DNA from: Rotaria macrura
Taxonomy: Eukaryota > Rotifera > Eurotatoria > Philodinida > Philodinidae
Assembly (NCBI GenBank): GCA_900239685.1
Contig: OENT01000076.1
Location: 62,001 to 126,000 of the forward strand
DNA: 64,000 bases
Direction: 5' to 3'
Made by a program: the position numbers and the translations under genes. Position 1 is the first letter of the stretch. Every line of letters starts with the position of its first letter. The notes beneath the pieces are model-generated. The model saw nothing but the letters and a program-made list of their open reading frames with translations. It was not told the DNA's origin and made no database searches. Of the stretch, positions 40,055-53,398 are shown piece after piece.

Positions 40055-43000
40055 TCACTCTTTGGAATCTGTACGTTTAACTGGTAAATATTGTTGTGTA
40101 TGTTTAAGATATCGATCAATCACAGACGGGCCATCTCTATAGATCGAAACAAAGACATTGCAAAAAAATATGTTACGAAGTTTACAATTGATTACATACC
40201 TTTGATAGCTATCTATACTAGCTGTATCTGTTATATCGACATGTTCCAAAAGACTCTTTGTTTGATTACCATTCGACGCCGATGATGTATCTTTAATACG
40301 ATGAATGGATTCAATATCACTTGACGACGAGCGTTTTGGTTCATGTCGACGATTACGTTCAGTTTCATCAGTAATAAATTTGTATTTTAAATGATTTTCT
40401 GCATCACAATTTGTCAGATCTTCATCGTCACTATCATCAGGTGCAACAAAAACAACTGTCAACGTTATATCTCCTTTCTATTGAACGAACGAGAAAAGGA
40501 AAACGAAAAATCTAATTAAATATTTTCATATTCACATCTACATACAACAGATGAGAGAATTTGAACAGCTTCTTTATGTTTAGAATCACGCAAATCTAGG
40601 CTGTTAACAGCTAATATGGAATCTCCAACATAGAGTTTTCCAGAACGCCATGCTGGGCCATCTTCATGAATTTCAGAAATAAGAATAGGTAAACCATGTT
40701 CCTTTCCACCTGTGATAGATATTCCCAGTGCTTCTTTAGCATCCTTATGAAGTTCAACTGTACGTATATCTCCAATGCCTTGACGTTTTCTCAATGAACT
40801 AAAATCCTATTGAAAACAAAAAGAAAAAGAACAAACATGAAACATAAAAACGAGAATTGAATTACATGTCCTGAAGGTGTTTTTAAAATTTTATTAACTT
40901 TTTCTCGACCACGACATGCACGTATAACAGTTTTATGACGATGTAGATGTATTTCAGCTTCGAGTTGATTCCATAAATTTTCATGATCAGCACCACGTAA
41001 ATCTCGACCGAGTAATTGAATTTGTTGAATTCTATTTGAAAATACAAAGTCAAAACTATGTCATCAACCAAACGAAACTTTTTTCGTATTTAAAACAGAA
41101 GATTCCTATAAGCTTACAACTATATTTTGCATGTTTATAGAGTATAAGTAGGGTCCTTTTTGTTAAGAATAATATTTATTTTACTGCTGTTTGATTTATT
41201 AGAATAATATACGAACGGAAATTGATGTAATAATCCTGTGTGATAAGATTCGGAAAACGAGGAAATACAATAAAGATTGCGTTTCTATGTTTTTGAGACT
41301 CCTGCTGAAAATAAATAACGATCATAAATATGTGAAGTAGTCAAGACATTATCAACTGTATATAATGATGATATATCGAGGTTTCTCGATTAATTGTTAA
41401 CTCATTCGTTGAAATCAATCACATAAAGAACAAAGTCGTTGATTTCATTTAACAGAATGATTGGACGATACTTCCGAAACGAAATTTATTCATCAATAAT
41501 ACTGATATCATTCAAGAAGAAGCAAAACAAAAGCAGTCAGCAGTGAAATTTGAATGTCATTCGTATCAAAACAATAATTAATTAGCTACTCAGGCAACGT
41601 ACAACCAAGGAAAGACGTGTTGAAATACTTTTTCATAAAATACAAATCACAGAGAATCGTAACAAAGTACTGATATTTCTGTTTTTTCTAGGATTATATT
41701 TCGTAAATAATCAGTTGTTTATAATCTAACAATTTCTCAACAGACCACTCAGATGTCAATTAAATTCTGTTATATTCGCCAGTGTTGTTTTCCCATTAAA
41801 TGATGCCCTGGAAAACTGATCGTATCATCTAATTTCGACTATTCTACTAGTACATGTTTTTACTTGTATGATTATCTTGACGGAATATTTTATCTTATTA
41901 TTAATAATGATGTATCAAGCTAGTAGAAAAATCAGTCAGCGGTAATGCATAGGAAGAGATCATAAGAACCCCATATTATGTTAGTCAATTTTCGTAGTAC
42001 TTAACACATATTTATAAGTCCATGTAACGTCTTCTATCGAAAATAATCTCCTAAGACTAGTATACTTAAGCACATGCAAATTTTTTGTTGTCAATTAAAC
42101 TAATAAATAGCTATAGCATCGAAATCATAATGCCATAGTTCGAAAGCTTTTCTTCTTCTTGAAAGGTCAAGAACTAATACATCGAAGTAATTCTAGAATT
42201 TCTTCTTAGGTCCATCTAATATTCTATTTAGTTATAGTTCGTATTGTTATTTTGCCTGTAAGTAAATCCATTACTTCTATACTGTTTTTTTCAATCTCTA
42301 CGATGATTGATGTTTTCTCTTGATAGATTCTCGTCTAGCATCCTTGTCATTTGGGTACAAATTCTTGCTGTTCTATTACGATTGCCATTTGTCTGTTGTC
42401 CATAAAAATATGCTTGTTGATATTGGTACAGTAGATACAACAGAAAACAAATGATTTTTGTCAAAAAAAATGAAATATTTCATTTATGAAAAATACTATT
42501 GATCGAAAGTTTCTATTCTATGTTTTGACTATAATCGATATCAAGATATGTTAAAAAGAAAAATCGAGAATTCAGAAACAGAATTGAATTATACTCAACT
42601 CGATCATCGTTTATGGTATTGATATATAACTTGTTCCGTTACATTCAATAAACGATTTTTATTGAATTAAATTTTTAACTAAAATCAATCATATCATCTC
42701 AGAAGACAAACAATATTTCAATTTAATTGTTATATTAGAATTCAAGGATAGAAAAAAAAATGAATCTTGTTATCAACTATCAACATATTTGCTACATAGG
42801 ATTGATTTTGAAAAAAGCTCGTATCCCTAATACTGAGATATAATAATAACATACCACTTCTAGACGAGTGCGCGAAAGGATGTTTCACGAAGAATAGAAG
42901 AGATGATGAAAAGAATTGATTACTTCCGTTAGAAGATATGCTTTGCAACGCCCATGAAATATGTTAGTACTCTTCTCATTCCATTGAGTCTCGAAAATCT

Positions 43001-44132
43001 GTTAGTTCGAGTGAAAAATGAGAAATATTAAATGTATCGTATGTGTTTTCAGTTAGAAAAGGAAAGTCTATGTGACAAAAACAACTATGCGATGAATGAA
43101 AGATTCTTTCTTTGTGCATGAATGTCAAATCTTATTTAATAAATATAAACAAGATTTGAGTATTTTTCATATAGGCAATATCTTTACCAAGTCAGTAGAT
43201 GTATTCTTATGAAATACATCGATGTATGTAAAGATTATGAGCACTAGTATAAAATACTATTTGTAAGTGTAATAATAACAGTGTAACACACAAGATTATC
43301 AATCGGATAAAAATAGAATTCCCGTTTGTCTACTCATATGATATTATGGATTTATTTCGCATGAAAATTTTCATATGCACAAATAAATGAGAAAATTTAT
43401 CGTTTAAGACTTATATATTAATATTACCTTCCAGCTAATTCTTTATCAAGATATTTGGCTGCTAAACGTGAACCATAAATCTCTGATTGAAGATTAACAA
43501 TTTGTGATCGAAGTTTTTCATTTTCTTTTTCAAATTGTTGTGCTTTTATTTCTGCTGTAGCATTTTGCTTAAATTCTTCACGTTGTTTAGATATTTGCTC
43601 TTCCTACAAATACAAAATAGTTATCAAGTAAAAATTTGAAACTAATATGACAAAATATAAATTAAACATACCAATTTCTTTCGTATTGTATCAGCACCAT
43701 CGATTTCACTTTGACTTTTTAACGTTTGACATTCTAACTGAGATGCATGCAATTGTAGCATGACATCTTTACATTGTTCTTCTAATACTTGTTTATCAGC
43801 TTTTAAATCAATCATGTCTGTTCGTATATCGATTAATTGTGCCTGATTAAATATAATTTTTTGTAAATATAATAGAAGAATGCCGATGAGATCATCGAAA
43901 GAAAAAGAATTCTTACTTCTAATTTAGCATTCGTTTGCGTAAGAGTTTGTGCTTTATGAGCTAGTTGAGCAAAGCATGAACTTAGAATCGTCATTTTTGC
44001 TCGACCTTCATCAGTTATTTCAGATTGATCTTGATCAATATCACCCAGTAACAAATCAAGATCAACGAATGTTTTATCAAATTCTTTTTCAAGTATATCT
44101 AGCCAACGGAATGCACTAACGGATATTGACAT
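40055..44132 (-). CDS. GOPC: Golgi-associated PDZ and coiled-coil protein, 7 exons, 449 aa
   Basis: Exons on the minus strand: 44132-43917, 43842-43672, 43603-43428, 41031-40866, 40806-40546, 40477-40200 and 40136-40055. All join in phase. The 449 aa compare with about 460 in human GOPC (PIST/CAL). The N-terminus has [15 protein letters not shown] and [16 protein letters not shown]. Coiled coils span about 50-190, including [15 protein letters not shown] highly conserved block, [20 protein letters not shown], lies at about 205-225. The PDZ domain is at about 258-341, with peptide-binding loop LGIS and [18 protein letters not shown]. In vertebrates GOPC sits at the trans-Golgi through Golgi partners and directs PDZ-ligand membrane proteins, such as CFTR, between surface delivery and lysosomal decay. 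The C-terminal tail after [13 protein letters not shown] is divergent. Intron 3 is 2.4 kb; the others are 59-74 bp. Confidence 0.95.
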
Positions 44133-47100
44133 ATTTGTTTGTTACTTCAATATTTTACAATATCAATACAAGAATCATCAAACAATAGTAGGACATTAAC
44201 AGTAATAACATACATATGTATTTATATGTAATATATCGACGAGTAACTAATAAACCATAAGAAAGATGACTTGACCAGTCATAATTAAAATGAAGCTATG
44301 GATATTTTTATTGATTTTGTGAAGAAAATAATGTAGTTCTTTGATTAAAATATTCGAATAATTCATAAAAAAATGTATATTGATAAAAACAAAGTAAATC
44401 ATCAAACTGATTGTCTTTACGCGACATCTAGGCCTTGAGTAATATTTTGACATTGATGAAAGTTTGAAAACAAAACGCAGGTAATTTTTATATATATCAA
44501 ACTGCTTTTCATCAGATGGCAATCTACTTGTCAGTACTAGTTGCAAGTGTTCTCATGAAATGTATCATAATCTCACACTGTCGATCTCAAACACTCATCT
44601 TAATATTAACAGACTTTGATTTATGTCATGAGAGCTTATTAACGCTTGCCATAATTAATGATTATTCTTTTGATGGCACCATATTCATTGTTCACTCGGC
44701 ATTAGAATAATCAAACAACAAGTCGACTCGAAAAATAGATAATTTGATTTGAGAGCATCACGATCGTACCCAACACAATCTTGACTGTAATCTAACGTTT
44801 TTCTAAAATTTGAAAAACAAAATTCCAGTAGAAGTATTAAATTATTTACACAATCAGTCATTGTACGATAGTCTCATTACCATGCGCAATATGCTAATAA
44901 TAAAACATAAAATTTTTGTAAAAAATTCTGTTTTCGAATGAAACTCAACTGATCACAATTCAAATGTAGTACAAGAAGATTATTTACTCGATTTATAGTG
45001 AAGCTGACGATTGTTTGATCAGAATCATTGAGTCTAAGTTCAATAAGTATTCTAAAAATATATGCATGAATGATTTTATTGAATATCATCAACAGCAAAA
45101 CAATGGATCTTCCGTCATTACTTGCTTCATATTGTCGTAATAAGCTAACAAAACATGGAAAATTTTCTAAAAAAACAAGCGTTCAGTATTAAGATAATTG
45201 TCTTTGAAATTTTCACATACACATAGAAATAGGAATCCGACGACGAACTGTTTTTATTATAATACGTCAAATATTATATGAATACGCTTGACTGAGTAAC
45301 TTTTGTGTGCAAACGATATACGTAATTCACTTGTCGTCAATATTTTGTTTTAGTTATAGATAAAAACTATTCTTTTTTATGAGTCGTAAGTGTCGAAAAA
45401 TATTGCGAGAAGCAGATTCAATAGCACATTTTCCAGATGAGTACAACAGATGCTCAAATAAGAACCATAGTTATGGATTAACAACAGATATCATTATGTA
45501 CATGTTGACGTATATATTCAACGGTATACATTACGAAGAAAATAAAGCATCATTTTTAAATGAAAATCATTTATTTTCCAAGAGTAAATACATCTTGTAT
45601 ACCCTCTCAAGTTTTATTGATTTTGAGAACGAGAACTGTTTATTTTTCATATGAGAATTACGTTTTTAGTATACATATCAATATCAAAAGTGATTTTTAT
45701 ATAGACAGAAAACTTCTCGTACATACAATTTCGAATAATTGCACTTACACATCTACTTTTATGATTAAATAAGATGTTCTAAATTGTCACTAATCAAAGT
45801 AGAATTCTAAATAGGAATTGATTTTTTGTTCTCTGAACAGACGATGGATTCAAGTTTTCAATCTTATGGAGCAGACTAAAAAATAATTTTTCAAATCATC
45901 ATGCTTAGCTATAAGAGTAAAAGCAGCTACTATTTCTTAAATTGACAGGAATATTGCTAATGAAATGTTTACAAATGATCGCAAAACTTTTCGAGTATAA
46001 ATATAGCTCTTTATTAGATTAATTTCCGGAAAAATTCATGTTCATGTTGCATGTTAGTCGAAGAATCAACAAATCCGTAATCAATTTATAACTACAGGAT
46101 TCAAGGAATGAAAAATGTAATTTTCATAATTCAATCGAAAATCATTTGAAGACAACAAAAACAACAAAAACATCTAAACGAGTAAGGAAAGTTGAATAAA
46201 ATATAGAACAATATTTTTGTAATTCAAATAAATATAGAAATCTAACCGTAACTGGTATCTTCAACAGAATCACATTCTTATCATATCATTTTTTTAATGG
46301 AATTCTCAAGCAATTATCAACCAACAAATGGTTGAGATACGGACAGGAAGATCAGTTTTTGTGTATTTACTCTGTATATGGACTAAATTAGCTAAGGCTT
46401 CAGAAAAATAGGCATCTCAACGAATGATTTCTCACATTCCATGTGAAATTCTATAGAAAAAATAAATTACTCAGAGTTTGTCTATTGAAAAAAAGCAGGT
46501 AACTTGATGTAGTTCGTTCAAGTGCGATCCACCTATTTTAGTTGTAAGTTGAAATAGAACAATATTGTCTCAAAAATATCTAATTGCAATACAATTTTTC
46601 AATGGTCACCATCGAAAAGTTTCAAAGTATTTTTCATATATGATTTAACAAAATTCAAATTTACCATTTTTATTATCTCAATGGTTCTCTATTGAAGAAG
46701 TTCTGAAAGTTCTCTACACGTGCAAAAAGATCAGTACAATCAATATGATAAATGAAAATTAACTCAAATAGTAAATGAATAAATTCAAAATATCATGCTA
46801 GCGTTTTTTTTTCTATATGAATGATCATTGTGCGTAATTCCAAATCTAGCAAGAGCATTCTTCAGAAGTAAATTATTCGAGTTAATTTATGGCTTGTACA
46901 GACATTGTATATCTTAATAAAAATTGCATCTTTTTTTGCTGAAAAATGCCATCGTTCGTATTCAATGGTATGACAATGAAAAAAGTACGTTTTACACATC
47001 ATGACTATCTATAAATGTCTATGCCATTCGATTCCAATGTATTAGCTGTCATATCAAAGTGCATCAGATGACTAAAAGGTTTTTTAATGAACACTATTCT

Positions 47101-50100
47101 GTTGCATCGACCATCTAATCCATGTTTTCATCTAGGAAACAGTAAAACTCTATAAACTAGATCAATGTGTGAAAAATTAAATATCATTGCAGCAAAACAA
47201 TCTAACTCTATACTGTATTTACCAAACATTCATTGCCTAGTTCAGTAGATAGGATCTTCATTGTCCTGACTCGCAAGTGATAATTCAGTTGAAATTATCA
47301 GTAAATATTTCATCAGCTTGTATGTGTAAAAATTCACATGAAATCGTTTATAGATTGATCATCAAAATCTTAAAACAATCAATCCATTTCAAACCATTTG
47401 ATCGTAGTTTGATCTAATGTAATTGTACGTATGTTAATAGATATCACAAGTGAAATTTAATAAGTTGAAATTCTAATATTCAACTATATTTAAAAGGTTT
47501 TTGTGAATACGTATACAAATACCTCGAATATCCGTATTCATGCTAAGAGTGTTCGAATACTCGAACAGTATATTTATCACAATGTAATTCTACTGTTAAT
47601 GTCAACAAGATTGAACATTACGAATACATTCTATCGAATACTATTCAACTCATTTTGTCGATTTCAATAAACTTAGATTTGTGATAAAGATTCATTATGT
47701 AGCAGATTGGAATTACTTCAAAGTTGGTTATTCTCTTCCATCGAGATGAGTGTCTATATTCTATGTTAATTTGTCGTATTAAAAGTTTTTTGACATATCT
47801 GATGACATGAAAATAGATTATTTGTCTCGAAAGAAAAAAGTATTATCTCACGATAATAATTATCTGCATAAAATTAAACATATTCTATTATTTCACTCAC
47901 GAACAATATCTCTTTGAAATAGATTCATTCTTGAATAGCTTCCTTTTTTTTGCTAATCTCTTTTTTTTCACACATGCATCATTTATTAAATAACACACAC
48001 ATATATATATATATAGGTCTTATCATTTTCTAGAATTGATCTTTATTGAATAATAAATCGCAAAGTAAATATAATAAAAATATTGCCTTTGTCATACTAG
48101 TATACGACAAGTACTGATACAATCATATTCATATACCAAAAAAAAAAGAAAGATTAATGGCCATTAAGAACCATTCAATCGAAAGAAAAATACCAACAAA
48201 TACGAATTTGAAGACATGACCGTATAAAAGTCTGATACCTATGTATACATATATAAATATACCCACACAATAATAAATGTTTGTCTTTTATGTTTGTGAT
48301 TATATTAAAATTTAAAAACTTAAAAATACATTCGTTGCTGGAAACAATTGATAGAAGATCATAATGACTGATGTCGGTGTTCTTGAATTCGCTCGTATTA
48401 AACCAAAGAGTTTTTACAGTTAAGCATTTTATATAAGATAGTTATTTTTCTTTTCTACTCAATTCGGGTAATTATTATTTGTTAAAATCAAAGATTGAAG
48501 ATTTGTCATTGTGAGAGGTGTGTAACATACACTTGCTGATACTAATAATAAATTTATAATTATAAGCATGATAATACCTTTGCATATATTTGACATGTGT
48601 AATAAAATATCTCTTTCAAGTCTTGCACCTTTTATCTACAAGAAATATGTTAATAGTTTTTACGTTGACAATGTTCTCCAAAAAAAAAGTTTTGAGCACA
48701 AGCCTATAGAAGATTCAACAAAACGTCTCATTCAAGTGCCCTTGAGTGAGTTTTTCTTTTCTTTCATTTATACACACGACTCGGTATTTATGAAAATTTG
48801 ATTTTATGTTAATTATAGAAATATAAAATACTAAGTAGACGTTCGTGAATTGCATGCTTTATGACATAATCGTTTCGTATCATCTTTCGATTGACAAATA
48901 AATGATATGACTGAATACGATTTACGTGCTGTTTTTTTGTTATTGTTCTAGATCTACCATTATCAAATAGAAACCTAGCGAAAACACAACATCTCGATAC
49001 AACTTCTTATCTTAACTTGCAGTCTTGTCAGATAAAGCACATGTCTTTACACTATGATGGAATAGCTTTTTGTTGAGTTGATGAAAATATTTTCTTTTTC
49101 GTTCTTTTTAAATGTCCAATATAAATCAACAAAGGTCTGATACAAATTTCTAGAACAAGTCTATTATCGTTGGATGAAAGCATCGGAAACTAGTCAGCGA
49201 TCTAATCTTGTATAAAACATCATAATCACAAAATTTCAAAAATCTTTTTCTTTCATGATCTATTTAAAATCCTCAAAGACAGAAATAGTTTTTGTTTATT
49301 CTCTGCCTATCCTATTCTGGGCGTACTAAACATAATCCTCGATGGAACTTCATTGTGTCCTGTTTCGGTAGTTAATTTGTGTGAAAGAACATACAGCCTT
49401 GAGTGACACATTTGTTTTCTTCTATGAAGATTTTCTATTACCTTGTAAAAATAACATATCTATAAATAGATGAAAATTTAGTGAGAGAGTTTTTCGAAGT
49501 ATTCAATTTGTTGCACATGTTCATCAAAGAAAAAGTAAGAAGAAAATGAAACAAACAGAAACACGAATGACAGTACACAATGTTTTAAATCGAAACCAAA
49601 ATAAATCTAAAATAAGACACTTTAAAAAGAAAATATACACATGGTTGCAATTCGAATTTGTTGAATATATATTTTCTCCAAACCTATCACAATAGAAGAA
49701 TATGATCAATTGTTGAGAAAATCTTCGTACTCGATTACAAGTCAGCATTGTATTGAAAATATTTCAATATTTTATAATTCGGAAATCGAATTCTTTGTCT
49801 CAATCATTTTTTTTTCTAGTGATAGTTCAAATGTTCTGATAATGATTATTATTTTGAAAACACATTGTTCAACGATGATTAATATCATACACATGAAACA
49901 TAGAAAATCTCTTATGTTCATTAGTACGTATTTATTCATATCTTTTCTGCTTGATGTGCAGTCATCTTCTATAGATTATTATTGTTCTCGTTATGCAAGT
50001 CTTGCTGTCAATTAAATGGTACATTTAATCGATTTATTAGCTTTTATAAAGCATCTTTATACGAACATTTTTTTTTTATTATTCTTGATGAAAGAAAAAC

Positions 50101-50145
50101 AAAATAGCTTTAAGAATCAAATGAATATTAAAAGCCAAAGAAAGA
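44133..50145. other. 6-kb gene-poor region between GOPC and the ankyrin gene
   Basis: No gene is supported. It should hold the GOPC promoter next to 44132 and the 3' flank of the ankyrin gene near 50145. Frames at 45379-45772, 48568-48801 and 49710-50015 have no conserved motifs. A CA/TA microsatellite is at about 47993-48015. TTTATT at about 50076 could be the ankyrin gene's poly(A) signal. Confidence 0.5.
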
Positions 50146-52152
50146 TTACGTTTGAACAGAAGAATCAGCTTCTAATAAATTATGTTTATTAATTGACATT
50201 TTCAAATCTTCAAGTAAAAGTTCGTTTTCCAACGAAGGAAAATCAAGTAAATTATCAAGTTTCGATAGGTTCGATAATAGATTGAGAACTAAATTCTTCA
50301 TTGGATTTATTGATGATAGATGTAATAAATTTGTTTCTTCATCTATAGTTATTTGTTGTGTATACGTCGTGAAGGTTTGAGGCAATCGTTGACCTTTAAT
50401 TTTATTAGTAAATACCGACCAAGTCGATTGTGTAGGTTGTAAATCGATTTGTGACGACCATTTATTGGCTACTGATGCTGTTGAAAAAATACTTGAGGTT
50501 TTTCTCATTTTTTTATCTAGAGTTTTTGTTGTTTTAGCATTTTTTTGATATTTATTAGCATGTTGTTGATGTGGCAGAAGTGATATATCATCTAATGATT
50601 TACCTATTGGATTTTCTAGTGATCTATTTTCTTTCATATTTATTGAATCACTCTGCATTTGTACGTCAAACGTTTGTTTTAGAGCATTTTCAAGTAAATC
50701 ATGCTGTGGTGCTTGTTGTTGACGACGATTATAAATAATGGAACGTTTAAAATTCAGTATACATATATGACGTAGGAATAACATTTTTTTTTTATAATCA
50801 TGACATTTATTATGAATTTTTATATATTTGATATTAAAATTTGTTTTATAATTAAGTAATTCTAGTAAATAAATAATTGTTTGTAATTCATTTTCATAAG
50901 CAAGATCAAGTAATGTTCGAGCAAGATAATCTTGATTTGAACGATAATCAACATATTGTATAAAATAATAAAATAAACGAATGTGTCTTTTTAAAATAAT
51001 ACTTGATGTTAGCATAGCATGTAAACATGTTTGATCATCGTTATCTAAATGATAAAGATTAGCACCAGCACGGAATAAAGCTAATGCTATTTCAAGATGA
51101 CCTTCAACACAAGCATAGAATAATGGTGTTTGATTCCGATGGTCACCTTGATTTATTGCTTTACGTAATAATTCATCATTTGATGATGAATTTAAAAGTT
51201 CATGAAGAACTGGCATTGAACCGAGAAAAGCTGCTATATGAAATACTGTCATGCCACGATCATTAGCTGCACATAGATCGGCATTATGTGATAAAAGAAG
51301 TGCACAGACTGCAGGATGATTACTAGCACAAGCACACATGAGAGGTGTCCAATGGTGACTATAGGAAAAACAACGATATCGTATAATTTGAAATAGTTAT
51401 TCGTAAAAACCTTACGCATCAGCTGTATGAATAATATTTTGGTCAGCATCAGTTGTCGATATAAAATGTTGAATCGATCGAATGTTTCCAGTTGATACAG
51501 CTAGATGAAAAGGATTTCGACCTGTATGATCTTGTCTATACATATCGGCGCCATGTGACAGTAGCATTTGTACAATCTATTTTTTCATAGCTATAATGAT
51601 ACTAATATTCTGTTCTTTCTTTATTGACTAATTAAGCTCACTTCTTCATTACCCATGTATGCAGCAATATGAAGTGGTGTGGAAGAACTTGCATCAGTTA
51701 GATTGACTTGTGCACCGGCTTGAAGTAACGTTTGAATCGTACGCATATTAGCTGATTCAACAGCTATGTGTAATGTTACTGCTGCTTTTGATGAAGAATC
51801 TGTTTGATTTGATGAGAAACCAGAAATATGATCACATTGCTCTTTAGTTAGTTATTATGTTTAGATCAAGCATAATGCTATTTATTGTTAGTTACTAACC
51901 TGCAAGTAAACACTTGTGCAACGTGTCACTATCCTTATCTTGAGCAGCATTAGCAAATGTATTTACATCAAATATTGGTACGAGGGATGAAACCGATGAA
52001 GAATTCGTCGGTTTTCTTTCATTATTTGATTGTCCACGAAATAAATCACGTAGACGCTATTGATATAAAACGAAAAAGAAACATAAAATAAGGCATATAC
52101 ATGCTAAAATGGGTTAATAAGTAAATTCTCTAACAATTCAAAAGCTTACCAT
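50146..52152 (-). CDS. Ankyrin-repeat protein, 5 coding exons, 577 aa
   Basis: Coding exons on the minus strand: 52152-52150, 52056-51900, 51841-51642, 51576-51416 and 51358-50146. All phases agree. The first coding exon contributes only the ATG, which abuts a GTAAGC donor; the protein then starts RLRDLFRGQS. About six or seven ankyrin repeats cover residues 75-350, with cores such as AAVTLHIAVESANMRTIQTL, STPLHIAAYMGNEEIVQMLL, GRNPFHLAVSTGN, WTPLMCACASNHPAVCALLL, MTVFHIAAFLGS and TPLFYACVEGHLEIALALF. The last 230 residues are Ser/Asn/Lys-rich and have no domain I recognise. There is no membrane segment or signal peptide, so it is probably a cytosolic scaffold. A further upstream 5' exon is possible. 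The exact family is not clear. Confidence 0.83.
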
Positions 52153-53398
52153 TTTTCATGTATACGTGCACACGAACTCGACTCGTAGATAAAAAGACGA
52201 GAAAGATAAAGTGCAACAATAGTGATTACGGTTGTGAGTCTTTGTTGACATCAATATTTTGCTTTTTTCCTGTTGTCCTCTGAATCAATATAGTCTGTAC
52301 ACAAATATGTGCAATAAAAAGAAGGCACATCAGTTCAGACCATTGATACACGACATATATATATATAAATATTAATTGAGATGTCAATCGATTGTCAATA
52401 ATACTGACAGGTGCTTTTCACAATTCCTATACAAATGACTTGGTTCGATAAAAAAAATGAAAAGGAAGAAGCAACGTATAGAATGCGCAACGAAATGAAT
52501 GATTTATTCTATGTACCGATGCCGATAGTGGTGATGGTGAGAAAAAAAAGAGAACAAAAAGGAAGGCGGCAAACTGCGGAATCAATAATAGTGAGACGAT
52601 GGGAGAGACAGAGAGCAAAAGAGAGACAGAGACATAGGGATGAAGGAAGAAGAAAAAAAAGATCGTTCTTGTTGTTGTGCGATTTAGGAATCCGTGATGT
52701 TGGTAGGTCGATAAATAAAAAAAAAAGAAAAGAGCATGTGCTATACATTGTGCAAGTTCTTGATAGCATACGATTGGGAAGGACAAATGAAGCAAACAAC
52801 GTTATGATGGGGATGTATAATTGAAAGCAGCACGTTTTTTTTTTGACATCAGTATTTAGCTATTCATTGACGATGTTTTAAGAACATTCAATTAACAAAA
52901 ACTAAACCATGACTGAAAACAAGAAAAGGTTCATTTTTATAATCGTAATATCGTATTGTGAATAATTGTTTTCAAGTTCGATTATTATACGTTAATTATT
53001 TTTCACTTTTCATCTGAAATATCTAATGTATGTCGAGTAATATGACAAAATGTTGTGATATTATTAGGTTTCGTTTTCGTGAAATAAACATTTTCTTCTG
53101 GACATATTCAACCATGCACAATCGGGGGTGACTTTTTGGAAACTCATAAAAATATTTGACAAAGATGATCATTATCTATGATATAGTAATTCTATCCAAG
53201 GTAAAAGCTAGTCCATTTGTTTTGATTTTAGTAATTGTACAAATTTAAAAATAGCTAACAATTATCAAAAAAAAAATTACATTGAAAAAGAAAAGAAAAG
53301 AAAATTCAATCGATAATCACAGATAATCATAAATAACTCACAGGAGACTGTTGAATATTGAATGAAAAACGAAAACATCTAACAACGATATTTTCTCT
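52153..53398. other. Intergenic region upstream of the ankyrin gene
   Basis: This region holds the ankyrin gene's upstream flank and the 3' flank of the next minus-strand gene. A purine-rich tract at about 52535-52670 (GAGACAGAGA-type) opens long Arg/Glu/Lys frames on one strand and Phe/Ser/Leu frames on the other. I treat these as low-complexity artefacts. Confidence 0.5.

Noticed and set aside
52411-52824. Arg/Lys/Glu-rich 137-codon frame
   Set aside because: It comes from a purine-rich tract, and the opposite strand gives an equally long Phe/Ser frame. No conserved motif is present.
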